Source: Apteryx mantelli
Taxonomy: Eukaryota > Chordata > Aves > Apterygiformes > Apterygidae
Length of the DNA: 64,000 nucleotides
Direction of reading: 5' to 3'
Assembly (NCBI RefSeq): GCF_036417845.1
Contig: NC_089981.1
Location: 22,588,001-22,652,000, forward strand
The notes below the pieces were generated by a model that saw nothing but the letters and a program-made list of their open reading frames with translations, searched no databases and was not told where the DNA came from. This document shows, piece after piece, positions 38,652 to 50,100 of this stretch. The position numbers and the translations under genes are program-made. Position 1 is the stretch's first letter. Every line of letters begins with the position of its first letter.

Positions 38652-41600
38652 CTGAAAAGAAAAACAGGAACATTTTTACTCTGAACAAAAGTCTTGCTAG
38701 GCACACAGACATACGATCTCTCTGGCAAGGGCCGAGTACATCTGTATCCTCTCTGCACTCTAGATCATCCAAATTTAAATTCCAGCAAGGAATTTCCTTC
38801 TGAAAGGAAATTGATACAGCTCATATGTTCGGACCCACAACTGAAACACTAGTGTCACACCTAGAAACCGGAAAGCAGGAAAGAAAATGTCTCATCGCAC
38901 TTTTTTGTGTCACTAAAACCCCTCTGAATCCCATACAGGTTTCCACTGAAGAAGTGGGACTTTTTTTCATCTCATTGGACTGCTTAATAGGTGTTTTTGA
39001 AACACAATACATTTTCATTTATATACTGTCCCAAACGGAAAAGGTACATTACGCTATCTAAAGCCGTTTACAATCTATGGGACACTAGGTTGTCTGCTGT
39101 TTTGTAAAATGCTGTTTGTTGTTCATCTCCCACAAACTTTAAACACTGCCAGGAATGTTCCACTTCTAAATAGCAGGAAGTACAGAGATAAGACATGATG
39201 GTATGAAAAAGCAGGTTTGTTTTCAGGCTCTCTATAATGAAAATCTGTCACTTCCCGTGTGAGGAAAGAAAAGCTTGGAAATAAAAACAGTGTAGAAGCA
39301 AAAAATGAGTGGAAGCCTGTAGCCTAAGGAGAAAAAAGGGTGAGAGAAACACATAGAAAGGCCTCAGGGATGAAAGGAAAGAAAACTCGTAGGAACTAGA
39401 AGGAATTACGGGGAGTCCATTGCAACTTACAAAGCCACTGAGCTGGCTGACACATCTCTACCAGCACACAGGTAGCAAGGGGGAGCTTGTCCGTACACCC
39501 TTTGTTGACCCTCGTTTTATCTTGTCTACTCTCTTTGAATTTATTTTAAAGCTTAAGCATTCTATTTTACTTTTTAATATAAACCTGGCTTTTTGCATTT
39601 AAAATCCTTTGATCATTGACAAGCTCACTGAAAAGGAAAGATCTAGGCAGATCCACCCCAAATCTCTGGAAGTTTGGGGTTTCATGACAGTGACATTATC
39701 CTAACTTTGTATTTCTTAATCTTGAGAGTGGTACATGTGATATTCTGACTTGGCACAAAGGCATTGCTGATAAACCCATGCTCTGTGTTGATGGATAATG
39801 AACGTTAGATGTCAGCTGGAGAAACATGATTGAGTGTACTTGTGGAGGAGCTACTGATCCTGTTTTATCCTCAGCTCTTTTTGCTTCCCCTATGGTTAGA
39901 ATGACCATGGAGAGGGAAGAAAGTGATAAGAGACACTGAGGGGTGAGAGACAAATTTGTCTGACAGAAGTAACAAAGGGAAAGGAACAACAGATTCCCTT
40001 TTCCTGTCTGGAAGTTCATTACAAGAGATACAGACTTTGTACTTGAGAAGCAATTCATTCATTCCAGTTGCACGTTCTTGGAAGAAAAAATAACCCATGG
40101 CAATGAATAATGCCTCAAGCAGCTGGGCTTTGCACATGTTTATTCATTTCAGTGATTGTCTTCCAACCTTGGCCACTGCCCCAGGTCTTGGCAACTGTGT
40201 GTTTGAATCACACATGCCTGCTCTCAGCTTGTCACTCCAGTCCCATCAGCTACATCTATGGTAGCAGATCCGAGCATGTTTTATTTCGTGGGTCTTCGTG
40301 TGTCTGAACTGTTTTCCAGTGTTACACTGAGTGATATATGGGCACGTACGCAATCTGTGCCCATGCCCTAGTTTTCACAGAAGGAACTCAAACATGTGCA
40401 GAAGTTACCATGTTCTCTCTCTGTCATGTCCCTAACCTGATGGGGGTATCAGAACTGACAGGAGTCCACAGTAGGTGCACCAAGGTGGTCTAATACAGGG
40501 GTCCAACATCAGTCTCGATCACCTTGTCTAATCCTGCTTCATGGGTTTTGAGGAAGACTCTCTCAAGAGAGGTACAATTCACTGTGCACCAGTATTTGTG
40601 GTGAGGGGAGGGCAGCACAGCTCTATACTACAGTGCTTAACTTCATATCCTAAGTACAAAGACATTCAAATTATTCTAGAGTGCGATTGTGGCATATACA
40701 CAGGTGGGACTGAAAGTGCACATGTTGGGTGCTAAAATTCCTCAGAACGATACATAAGCACACTCAAAAAGAATCATATTTTAGCTTCAGAAACCAAACA
40801 GGAATGCACACTGTGAACAGCACGTAAAGCTCCAGAGAAAAATAGTTGAACACTATTTATAAACCACCACACAGCTTTAAGTGTTAGGCAGAAAAGAAGC
40901 ATAGTGGAAGCTGGAGTTCTCACAAACGGAAACTCACCAGCTGAATCCACTCAGTTTAATGGCATTAGTTTTGTAAAGGCCAGTCTAATTTTTCCAGTCT
41001 TTCTACCAAAGTGTAATAAAGTTCTGAAAATGATTAAAACAACTAATGTATGACACGGGAAAGAAGTGATAGACATTGTGGACTTCTTGGCAAACAGATA
41101 TTCAGCAAAACATTTTGTGTAATAAAAAGCATTTCTTGAGACTATTTCCTCATTAATGCTGACTTTACAGTAATTAGAAATCTCTTAAAAAATCAAGTCA
41201 TCTTGGAATGGATGGAACTAATGAAATCTGCTTTCTCACAGACTGGTGTGTTGTACATAGTTTTAAGCTCAAACTGAAACATTTTCCAATTTTATGAACT
41301 CAGTGCATTTGTAAAGGTCTTTGCATAGCGTGAACTCTGTACTGTCTACACCTGAGCTCATGTTACAACCTTTTTTTCAGTCAAAATACATCTAGAGACT
41401 ATTGAAGGGTCTCTTTCCTCTAGCTGGCTATTTATTCACACAAAATTTGTAGAAGCCTAATTATCTTCCCCCTACCAAAATTGTCTGCAACTGGCTAGTG
41501 AGTTCTAAATTATGTGGAAAGAGGGATAGACAGATACACCTACACATTCACCATAATTGCATGAGCCTTTTGGGGGGGAAAAGAAGGCAGGAAGCAACGA

Positions 41601-42439
41601 TATGTACAGTAGAGTGTCAACAGTCAGTCAAAGGAGGTTAAAATAAAATATTTGGGATATGTATATGCTGTTTCATTGCACCTTATGCATACCAAGTCAT
41701 TTTGAAATGAACTAGCTAGCAGCGTAGCTACTATAGAGCTCCACATGGGTTAACTACCTGAAATTTAACCAACTTCTCAAGTAGAATTTGCAATCTGTGC
41801 TGAGCTTGGTACTGCCACAGCTACTTTGCTAGCAGTCTTTCAGCTCTCTATTAAAACATGGTTTAAGTGTGCCTGCATGACTTCACGGTATTGACTGGAA
41901 TGCAGCCAGCTAGGGCTGATGCACTTGGCCTCTAGGTGTCACTTTGATCGTAAGTGTAGAAATTGGTTCAACGTCTTATTTTGGCTAACAAATTTTTTTT
42001 CTGAAACAGAAATCCTTACATACTGCATTCTTAAGTTTTCAGCTTCAAAGGTAATGAAAATTATTGTTGAACATCAAAATCTGATTGTAAAGCTATAAAA
42101 AAGGGCAGTTTTCTTTATGCAAGCCTGCAGATGCAGAGAATCTGAGTTGAATGTAAGGCTAGTTGTATACAACTGCCAGTAGTTGCACATGGTCTACAGA
42201 ACCTGGGAACAAATGCATACATTTGTGACTACCACTTACTGTCATCTTCTCTGTCTAGTAGGTATACACACAAATAAAAAGCACTCATATAACTGATTCT
42301 AAAATCATAAAACTGATTCTCCATGCAGGAGAGATGCTTTAGAGGTGACCTGAGTGAAGTTTATAGTCACTGTCAGAGGGACAGTACTGACTTTTAGATA
42401 GTTCTTTATGAGCAAAAGATGTAACACAGAATAGGCACT

Positions 42440-42705
42440 GAAGTTTGATTAATTTAAATTAGATGCAAGCTTTAAATGAGGAGGATTAACCATGGGAACA
42501 AACTACCCAGGGAAACAGTGAATTCTATCTTTTATGTTGTCAGATGAAGACTGAGTTTCTTTCTGAAAGATAGGCTGTACCAAAAGCTATTCACCGGACT
42601 CAATTCAGGAAAAAAACAGGTGAAACAAAATGGCTTGAAATATATGGGAAAACAGATGAAATGACTAAGTCATCTCTGGTAGTCCTAAAACCCATGATTC
42701 TAAAG
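42440..42705 (+). mobile_element. old CR1/L3-type LINE 3' end, plus orientation
   Basis: Blocks TTTAAATTAGATGCAAG, GGATTAACCATGGGAACAAA, CTACCCAGGG, TCAGATGAAGACTGAGTTTC, TGAAAGATAGGCTGTACCA and GTCCTAAAACCCATGATTCT follow the order of the 3' end of an ancient amniote LINE. In that element the order is: a 'ggtaattaaccattggaaca' block; a 'tttaccaaggg' block; a 'gattggatgtttttctaaaag' block; and a terminal 'tctggccttaaaatctatga' block. It lies in the intergenic stretch between the two CpG islands. Confidence 0.6.
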
Positions 42706-43922
42706 ATCCCTATAGTCCACTAAGTGTACTAATCACTTGCATTACAACTGCACTTCTCAGCACACTTTGGTTTAGACAGGTTAGGCCAGTTTTGATACCT
42801 TTTATATCTGTTCTCCATTGATGAGATTAAATACTCTGCACTATGCTGGGTTGCATCTCTTTGGGTTGTTTAAGAAAGTTTAACCTTGAAATGTTTTCAA
42901 TCTCAGGAATAGATTTGGTGTGGGACTGCTTTGCACTGCATGCTCATGGCCTTCGTAAGAAACATATGGCCCTGGTTTTGCACATCTGCATGCCCTGGAA
43001 GTCAGAATATGTATTGTCGCATGTAACAGAGCAACCGCATCACTGAAAGAGGTGATGACATACTCACTAGGTATGTGACATAGAAAGGTTCTATATATAC
43101 ATATACATACCTGGCCTAAACTTTCGGGCTTGCAGGTGATCAGAGCAATCTGATCATTATACAGGGCATGTCAAGTAGAGCCTGTGCACTGTTTTGGGCC
43201 CCCTTTTGAGCTGGAGGAGTAATGTATGGTCACCATGGGCCCTGCCCTGCGGACGCTATGGTTTTATATATCACAAGGTAGAAAGTCTGTACCCTGCTCT
43301 CCACATTATAGCCAGCCTGGGGCTGCATCCAGCCTGAGTGGGACTTACATGGTCTAAATAAGATCCTACGTGAGCACACTGCTCAAAGCTTACCGCCGAA
43401 ATGACATTTTCTTGTCTGACGGTGCAATCTGCCGTCCCTCTTCTTCTCCCCTAGAAGTTATATTCTCTGAGGCGTCCGCAAAGCACATTATTTCTCCTTA
43501 AAAAAAATCATTAAAAAGCCTCGATTATTTAAGCACGGACAGGGGAGGGGGGAGAGGGGGACGGGGCCGTTTCGGAGCAGGGGGTGCGCAGAGGAGTCAC
43601 CTGCGGCTTCAAGGGCCTGAACCGCCCTGCCAGCGCCTCACGGAGGGCAGCGGCCCGCGTCGGCCTGGGCCCGCTCGGCCTCACGGCGCCGACTGGAAAT
43701 GGCGGGGCCGCCGGCCCCCAGCGGCCCCTCCGCGGGCCGGAGGACCCCCGGGGCTGCGGGGGCGGCAGGGGGGCGCGGGCGGCGGCCCAGGAGCCCCGCG
43801 GCCCCTCTGCGCGCAGGCGGAGGCGGAGGAGGAGGCGGCGCGGCGCGGCCCGCAGCGTCGCCGCCTCCGGGCAGCAGGCGGCGCCCGAGCCTCGCGCGCC
43901 GGGCGGCGGCGGGGGCGGCGCG

Positions 43923-43932
43923 GCGCCTGCGC
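43923..43932 (+). promoter_or_regulatory. NRF1-like site
   Basis: GCGCCTGCGC is one base off the palindromic NRF1 consensus. It lies about 115 bases upstream of the AP2A2 start codon, inside the CpG island. A related inverted element (TGCGCGCAGGCG) lies at 43809-43820. This is a motif match only. Confidence 0.4.
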
Positions 43933-44046
43933 GCTGCGGAGGCGGCGGCGGCGGCCTGAAGAGCCCCGGGGGGGAGAGAGCGGGCGGCGGTGGCGGCAGT
44001 TGCGGCGGTTTGGCGTGTCGCTGGGCGGCCGTGATCGCGCGCCACG

Positions 44047-44113
44047 ATGCCGGCGGTGTCGAAGGGCGATGGCATGCGGGGCCTGGCGGTCTTCATCTCC
44101 GACATCAGGAACT
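44047..44113 (+). CDS. AP2A2: AP2A2 coding exon 1
   Basis: The start codon at 44047 has A at -3 and a TGA in the same frame at 44032-44034, so it is the first possible in-frame start. It encodes [19 protein letters not shown] and IRN plus the first base of a Cys codon. It ends at GGAACT/GTGAGTG, a good donor. The frame stays open past the donor for another 110 codons, but that extension is intronic GC-rich sequence. Confidence 0.96.
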
Positions 44114-47100
44114 GTGAGTGCGGCCGGGGCGCGGCGGGGCCTGCTCCTGGGCCGGGCCGGGCCGCGGGGCCGTCGCGGCGTTGCCGGGGCCGTTGCGGCC
44201 GTTGCGCCGGGGCGCCCGCCGCCGCCCCTCCCCCCGCCGCGGGCTGCGCGGGGCTCCCGGCTCGCGAAATGGCGGCGCGCCCCGGAGGGCGGCGGGGGGG
44301 CTGCCTCAGCCTTCGCGCCGGCTTTTTCCTTTCCTTTCCTTTCCTTTTTTTTTTTCCCCTTAAGTGTTTCGGTGATGGCCCCGAGGGGAGGGGGGGGGGC
44401 GAGGGGCGGGTGCGCGTCGTTATTGTCGCTTGCGAGGCGCGGAAGTGAAGCTGGGGGGGGGGATGGGGGGCGTTGCGGCGGCCGAGGGAGGCCTCCGTGG
44501 CCTTCCTCCAAGGCTGCCGAGGGATTTCGGCCCGAAATGTCACTGACGGGAGGCAGGTCTCTGTGGCAGGGCGGCTGCGCGCAGGCCCCGCCGTAGATGC
44601 GTTTACGCTCGGCTCTAAGCTGGCTTTCAATTTTTTGCTTTGGTAGAAAGCAGCCCTTAGAAGCGGTTTGGTTAAAACTGGGGTGGAGGGTGGGGGGGCT
44701 CTCGGGGTAGGTGGGTGCCTGTGGAGAGGAAGGGAGATGTGTGGGGCGAAGAGGGGTGCTAATGGGGGGGGGGGCAAGGGTGTGTGTCCAGGAGGGGAAG
44801 CCCGAGTGCTCAGCTTCCCTTTCTTGACTCTGGGAGTCGCATGCGGTTTAATATTAATCCGAGTTAGGGACTGGCGTGCATGATGTGGCAAGAACTGCCT
44901 GGGGAAGGGCTAAGGTCACAGTAGTTGGTGTGGTGAAACGGCCTTATATTTTGTCTGTGTCTGCCTCTCTAGATAACTTAAGGCTCTTAAAAGCAGTAAC
45001 AGCAAGGCTCCCCCTCTAGCAGATGGGAGTGGATTTGGGGACTGATTTATGCCAATCATGGTGATCTAACCAGGCTTGTTTTGGGATAACTAAACTGGCT
45101 TGGAAGACTCTCCTTTATCTTCAGAGGGCTTCATGTTGATGTCTTCTGAATTAATCCAGGAGTAATATAAAAGGCTGGGGAGAAAGTGGTACTGATAAAC
45201 TGAGACCAGTTAAACTAGGTTAGTGTAATTTCCTTAAACTAAATTCAGGTGATCTAGACTTTTAGACATGTAACCAGGGACCTCATGAGTAAAATTCAAG
45301 GTCCTTAATCTTCTTCAAGGCAAATGTTGTCTCAGAGGGTGGGTTTTTTTGTTTCTTAGGTGTGTTTTTTTTGGTCTGTTTGTTTTGGAGACTAGAGTTG
45401 TAGGTCTTTGAGGCTTTTTTCCTTCAGACTTCACTGTTATATTGTGTAGAAAAAGAATTACAAAATGTGTTATGTATCAGTTCAAGGTTACTTGAATGCT
45501 CTTGTGCTTTGGTTGACACAGCTATTTACTGAAGATCATCTAGTGCTCTACAACTCTATGCAAGCTGCATGTGTAACATAGTTTCACGTGGTATCATAAC
45601 AGCAACAAGTTTTCAATGATATAACTCCCCAATAACTTTGATTGTTCTCACTCATTTACCTAGAAGTACAATGATTTTTTTATGTGTCTTTATTTCTTGT
45701 AGTTGGAGAATGTTTCTCCACTCTTTGCCAATGGAATCCAATACAAGAGAAACACTCAAGCTCTTCTTAACCTAGATTTGTAGATATGGAATGAAAGTCT
45801 TGATGTAGTGGGATATAATAAACTAATTGCTCATTGCCTGTAGGCTTGCCAGTATGTAGCCAGTGCAGGAATGCTGATGGAACAACCACTTTTTATATTC
45901 AGCTTGGAAGAAGGAGCATCTCCTGCTCTGAGTAGCAAAGTGCAACTCACTTGTGAAACAAAGCATTAACCCTTTCATTAACAAGTACAGCTATATCTAA
46001 ATTGTTTTGTCCCTGTCTGGATACCTATTTGGAAGCTGTTATTACTTTCTTCATAATGAAGATGCAAAGTAATTACAGCTCCCAAATAGCTGTACCAGAG
46101 TTGGTAGTTTGCGCTAGTGTAGGGTATATTTAGCTTTCAAACAGCTGTTCAATGGCATTTGAATTTTTTTCTTTCAAGGGTGCTCCAAAGGTGTTGCCAA
46201 CTAACCAGGCGCTGGTGGATGCTGAGTAAGATACTCAAATGTACTTAGTCATGCTCTCTAGAGATGCCGTGCTTTGCAAGCAGGGTTATTAGCTTAAGCT
46301 GCATCTTTCCCATTTTGAAGTGGGGATACTCAGTGACACACTGATGTACCTGCTAGCATCCTGAATTTTCTTAGCTTTGGCTTTGGGCTTGCATATCTTT
46401 CTGTAGTACTACTACCAATGTTTGAAGGTTGTGTGTTTGGTGGGGGTTTGTTTGTTTGTTTTTGGGGTTTTTTTTAGTTTGCTTACAGCCCTTTCAGGCT
46501 ATCATAAATAACAGCTGAAACACTGCTGGTTTTTGAAAGATCTTGCAAAGTTAATGGGTTTGTATTATAAATGTTGCTGAATAATAAGAATGAAGATATT
46601 GTTTGCCAAATGTGCTCAGGTGGGTGCACAGCATGTGCTTCCCATAACATAACCAACATACATAACCCAAGCTTTAAGGGATATTTAACTGTAGACTTCT
46701 TAGTTTTGGAAATACTTAACCTTCTTGCATCAAATCTTACTTCCTGGACATGTGTACCAACAATGTCTGCAGCACTAAACAATGTATCATTCACTTATGA
46801 ATTTATAAAATTTGCTAATTTGGGAATCATACTGGTCTTGTCTGTCTCTTGTTACTGGCCCATCACAGGGCTTCAAATTAAGCAGATTTGGCAGCAATTT
46901 TCAGTGCTCACAATTCTAGCTGATGGTGAGTAAATGAACAGCTAACACTGCCAGTCTGTCTTTAACAGTTAATGGTAGGTTGTCACTTCTGTGACTCAGG
47001 CATGTTTTTGGCACTTGGGGTATTTATAAACTTCTTGACTGTGTTGTAAACTTTTTGTTGAATGCTTTTATATCATGTGTGACTTAAATGCTTTGAATAC

Positions 47101-50100
47101 AAGAATAACTTTCAACATGATTAAAGAAAGTTTACTTAAGAAAAGATCTGCAGAAGTGTATAAAGCTTTTGCTACAAGTAGTCTGCTGACTTTAAAATTG
47201 TAAAACGTGAGAAGCAAAAGAGCTTCTTATGCTTAATAACTTTGTTGGTCTAGTCTCTGTGAAACTCTAACATTGAGTGACTTTTTTCAAATGAAGTATT
47301 CACTTTTTATTTTTAATTTATCTTGAGCAAGTATAAAGTGAAATTTTAAAACCCAATAGTATAAGAAACTAAATTATCCAGCACTTCATGGTAGCTTTTC
47401 AGAGCCCTGTTTCAAGGCAACTTCCTGTTGTAGGTCCTGTATTTTTGCATATAGAGCTCCTGGTGGAGGTGGCAGAAAGAAGAATGATTAAGAAAAGTGA
47501 AAACAATGCTTTTAGATTCCTGACAACTTGCCAGTAGATAATATGGGCTTTTCTAGAAGCCTTGTTTGGCTAGATTGCTTTAACATGTGTGAAATAGCTT
47601 TTTGCTTATCTTTCCTAGACCCCAGAGAAGAGACTAGAAAGCTATAAATTGAAAGCTGAACTAATGCACTTAGTTAAGAGATGTAACTTGGCCCAATGAG
47701 ACAACAGCAAGACGGGTCTATACTGTGAAATAAATTGTGGTGTAGAGATAGCAGACCTGGAAGGGTCATGTGGTCTATGAAGTGCTGTTCAGGTCTGAAA
47801 GAATCCTTGTCACTGCTTGGATACCTCATGAATTAACAAACCATACAAAAATTGGCATGTGTTAAACGTGAGCATATGAACTCTTGTAAGAAAACCTTAT
47901 TCCTTAAAGTACGTTAAATCTATTTTCTCATCTGTGCTGGAGAGCTGCTGAAGTAGATTGACTTATGCAAGATGGTGCTTTATAAACTCCATAACCATCT
48001 TAGCTACAAAACAATTGGACTCATCCACTGGATTTGGGGTAGGGAGGGAGGGTTGGTAATGGCTTTATGTTCATCTGGTTCTCAGAGTCATCTGTCACCC
48101 AAACAGTTCTGTTGCAACAGCAGTATTGCATATTCACCCTAAAACCTGGGAAGACTTGTCTCTCTCTGATTTGGGGGAGGGGGAAATAGTTTTTATTACA
48201 GTATTAAGTGTACTACTTGTAACCCCATCCTCCACTGTAAAGTGAGGAAGCATCTGCTCTTGGTTGATGGAATATGCCTATGCAGAAGCCAAGCCTGCTG
48301 CTGCCACAGCTTTGAAGAAGACAACTCTTGCTTTCTCTCATTAGCTTAGATGACTGCCTTATGTTTTTAGTGGTACTTTAAAACTGGGCAGAGCAGGGAG
48401 GTTGCCTTTAGTCTATTCTCTGAATGTTTTTGTATCTGTTTGAAGATACTATTCCTGTTTCATTTTCCTCAGCCTATCTTCTTTTTAAAATAAACCCAAC
48501 ACATATTAAAATAATGTATCTCTTCTCTGAGCATTTAATGCATTAATTCTTCTTTGTACTAGGCAGGGGGGAGTGCTCAACCTCTTGAGGTGTTTGACTT
48601 CAGTAGCTTTACTTCACTGAATCTGGACCCATGCACAGGGTAAAGAGCATCAGGCTACAGAGAAACAAGTGCGTGGGGGGAATAAAAGTGCGCCAAATCA
48701 TTCAGATTATGATCATCCTTTTGAGTGGGTAGTGGACATCAGAGGGGATTATGTGGGAGGGGCATGCATGTGATTTTAAATTACTAAATACTTACCTATT
48801 TGGAGGTATTTGTTCTTGGTGAGAGCAGTCACACAGTAAAACAAATTTCACATCGGGTGAGTTGAGCTAGCACAACTTGTTTTGGTGCTCTGCATCAGTG
48901 ATGTGACTTTCAGCATGGAGGTTACAGTTAATGCATTGCTCCTCTGAGATGTAGATTCTCCCATTTGGATGGGGCATGATCCTGAGGTAGGACTTGCATT
49001 ACTTCTGTAGGAAAGTCCTCGACTGTTTGTGCATCTAAACGCTTGGAATACATGTGTCTCTGAAGAAATTTGAAGGCCGGAGGGGAGGGGATTGGTTTGC
49101 TGTCTTATTTCTGTGTCCACTTTTCCAATACAGCCATTTTTCTGTTGTCTTCTGACATAAGAAAACCCTGAGAAGGAAGTGCTCAGAGCTATAATAAGCA
49201 ATAGTGAAAAAGTATTTGCATCACTTGTGTCTACTTGTAGAACAGTGATTTAAGAAGAACACAAGTGGCATGAGATTAATCTGAGGGGAATGTGTAAAAC
49301 AAAACTAGTGTTCTGTGCAGCACTCATCTATCTATCTTTTGGTCCTTTCACTGAACTCTGAAGGGTTTCTTACGCTGTTGGATTTGTGCCCATTTGGCTG
49401 AAAAGGAGGGAAGAATAGGCAAAAATGATGGTAGATAGCTGAGAGGTAGTAAACAGCTAGGATCTTTCATGTGACATGCAACCTTCATTATGTCATTGGA
49501 ATAATAAAATGTATCTACTGGATTTGAAATACTTTGAATAAAGACTGCCCATCAGGACTGGTAACAAGTTTAAGGATTGCTGCAGAGAATGTGACATTAC
49601 TTGCATCAATTCCTGTGTCTTTATGAATGTGCTTGGATAGGGTTTTTTCATAAGGTCCCTGAAGTAGTCCCATATGGAAGTGTCAGATAAACTAGGAGAC
49701 TTTGGGCAAGCCCCAAACTGTTCTTCTATTGTTTGAACCTGAACGAAGGTGAAAAAGAGCACACAGTGACTTGTACTACATCAGTGCAAATATTGCCACA
49801 CCCGCTTGAAGAGAAAGTGTAACTGTGTAGTGTGAACACACTGTTTGAGGAAATAACTAGTTAAATGTTTATTCCTCAAGGAAAGAGGAAGAGCTGCTTT
49901 ATGTAATAGCCTAATGTACTTCTGCTTTTATATATATTCTTAACTTAAAGCTTCTTTTGAAAAAGAGCCAATATCCTTTCATCAACTAAACTGTAAAATA
50001 GGTGTTCCAGTTGTCATAAAGTTACTCAGATATGAGCTTCCAGTAAGCTTTCTCTTCATGTGGGGATCTAGTCTTAATTAATGCTAGACCCTACTACCTA

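Larger units (their letters stand above)
38300..43555. other. intergenic stretch between the CHID1 and AP2A2 CpG islands
   Basis: About 5.3 kb between the divergent promoters. It holds the exon-like segment at 38578-38651 and the old LINE end at 42440-42705. The rest is AT-rich sequence in which I see no gene. Confidence 0.7.
43560..44620 (+). promoter_or_regulatory. AP2A2: CpG island promoter of AP2A2
   Basis: About 1 kb of very high GC and CpG density covering the 5' UTR, coding exon 1 and the start of intron 1. It has no obvious TATA box, as expected of a housekeeping gene. Motifs seen include an NRF1-like GCGCCTGCGC at 43923-43932, YY1-like AAATGGCGG at 43697-43705 and 44267-44276, and several GGGCGG boxes. 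The transcription start cannot be fixed from sequence but probably lies at about 43850-44000. Large overlapping open frames on both strands here are composition artefacts. Confidence 0.88.

Noticed and set aside
43584-44891. Open frames up to 417 codons on both strands over the AP2A2 CpG island
   Set aside because: Same composition effect. They overlap the real exon 1 and its promoter, and translate to Pro/Ala/Arg-rich filler.
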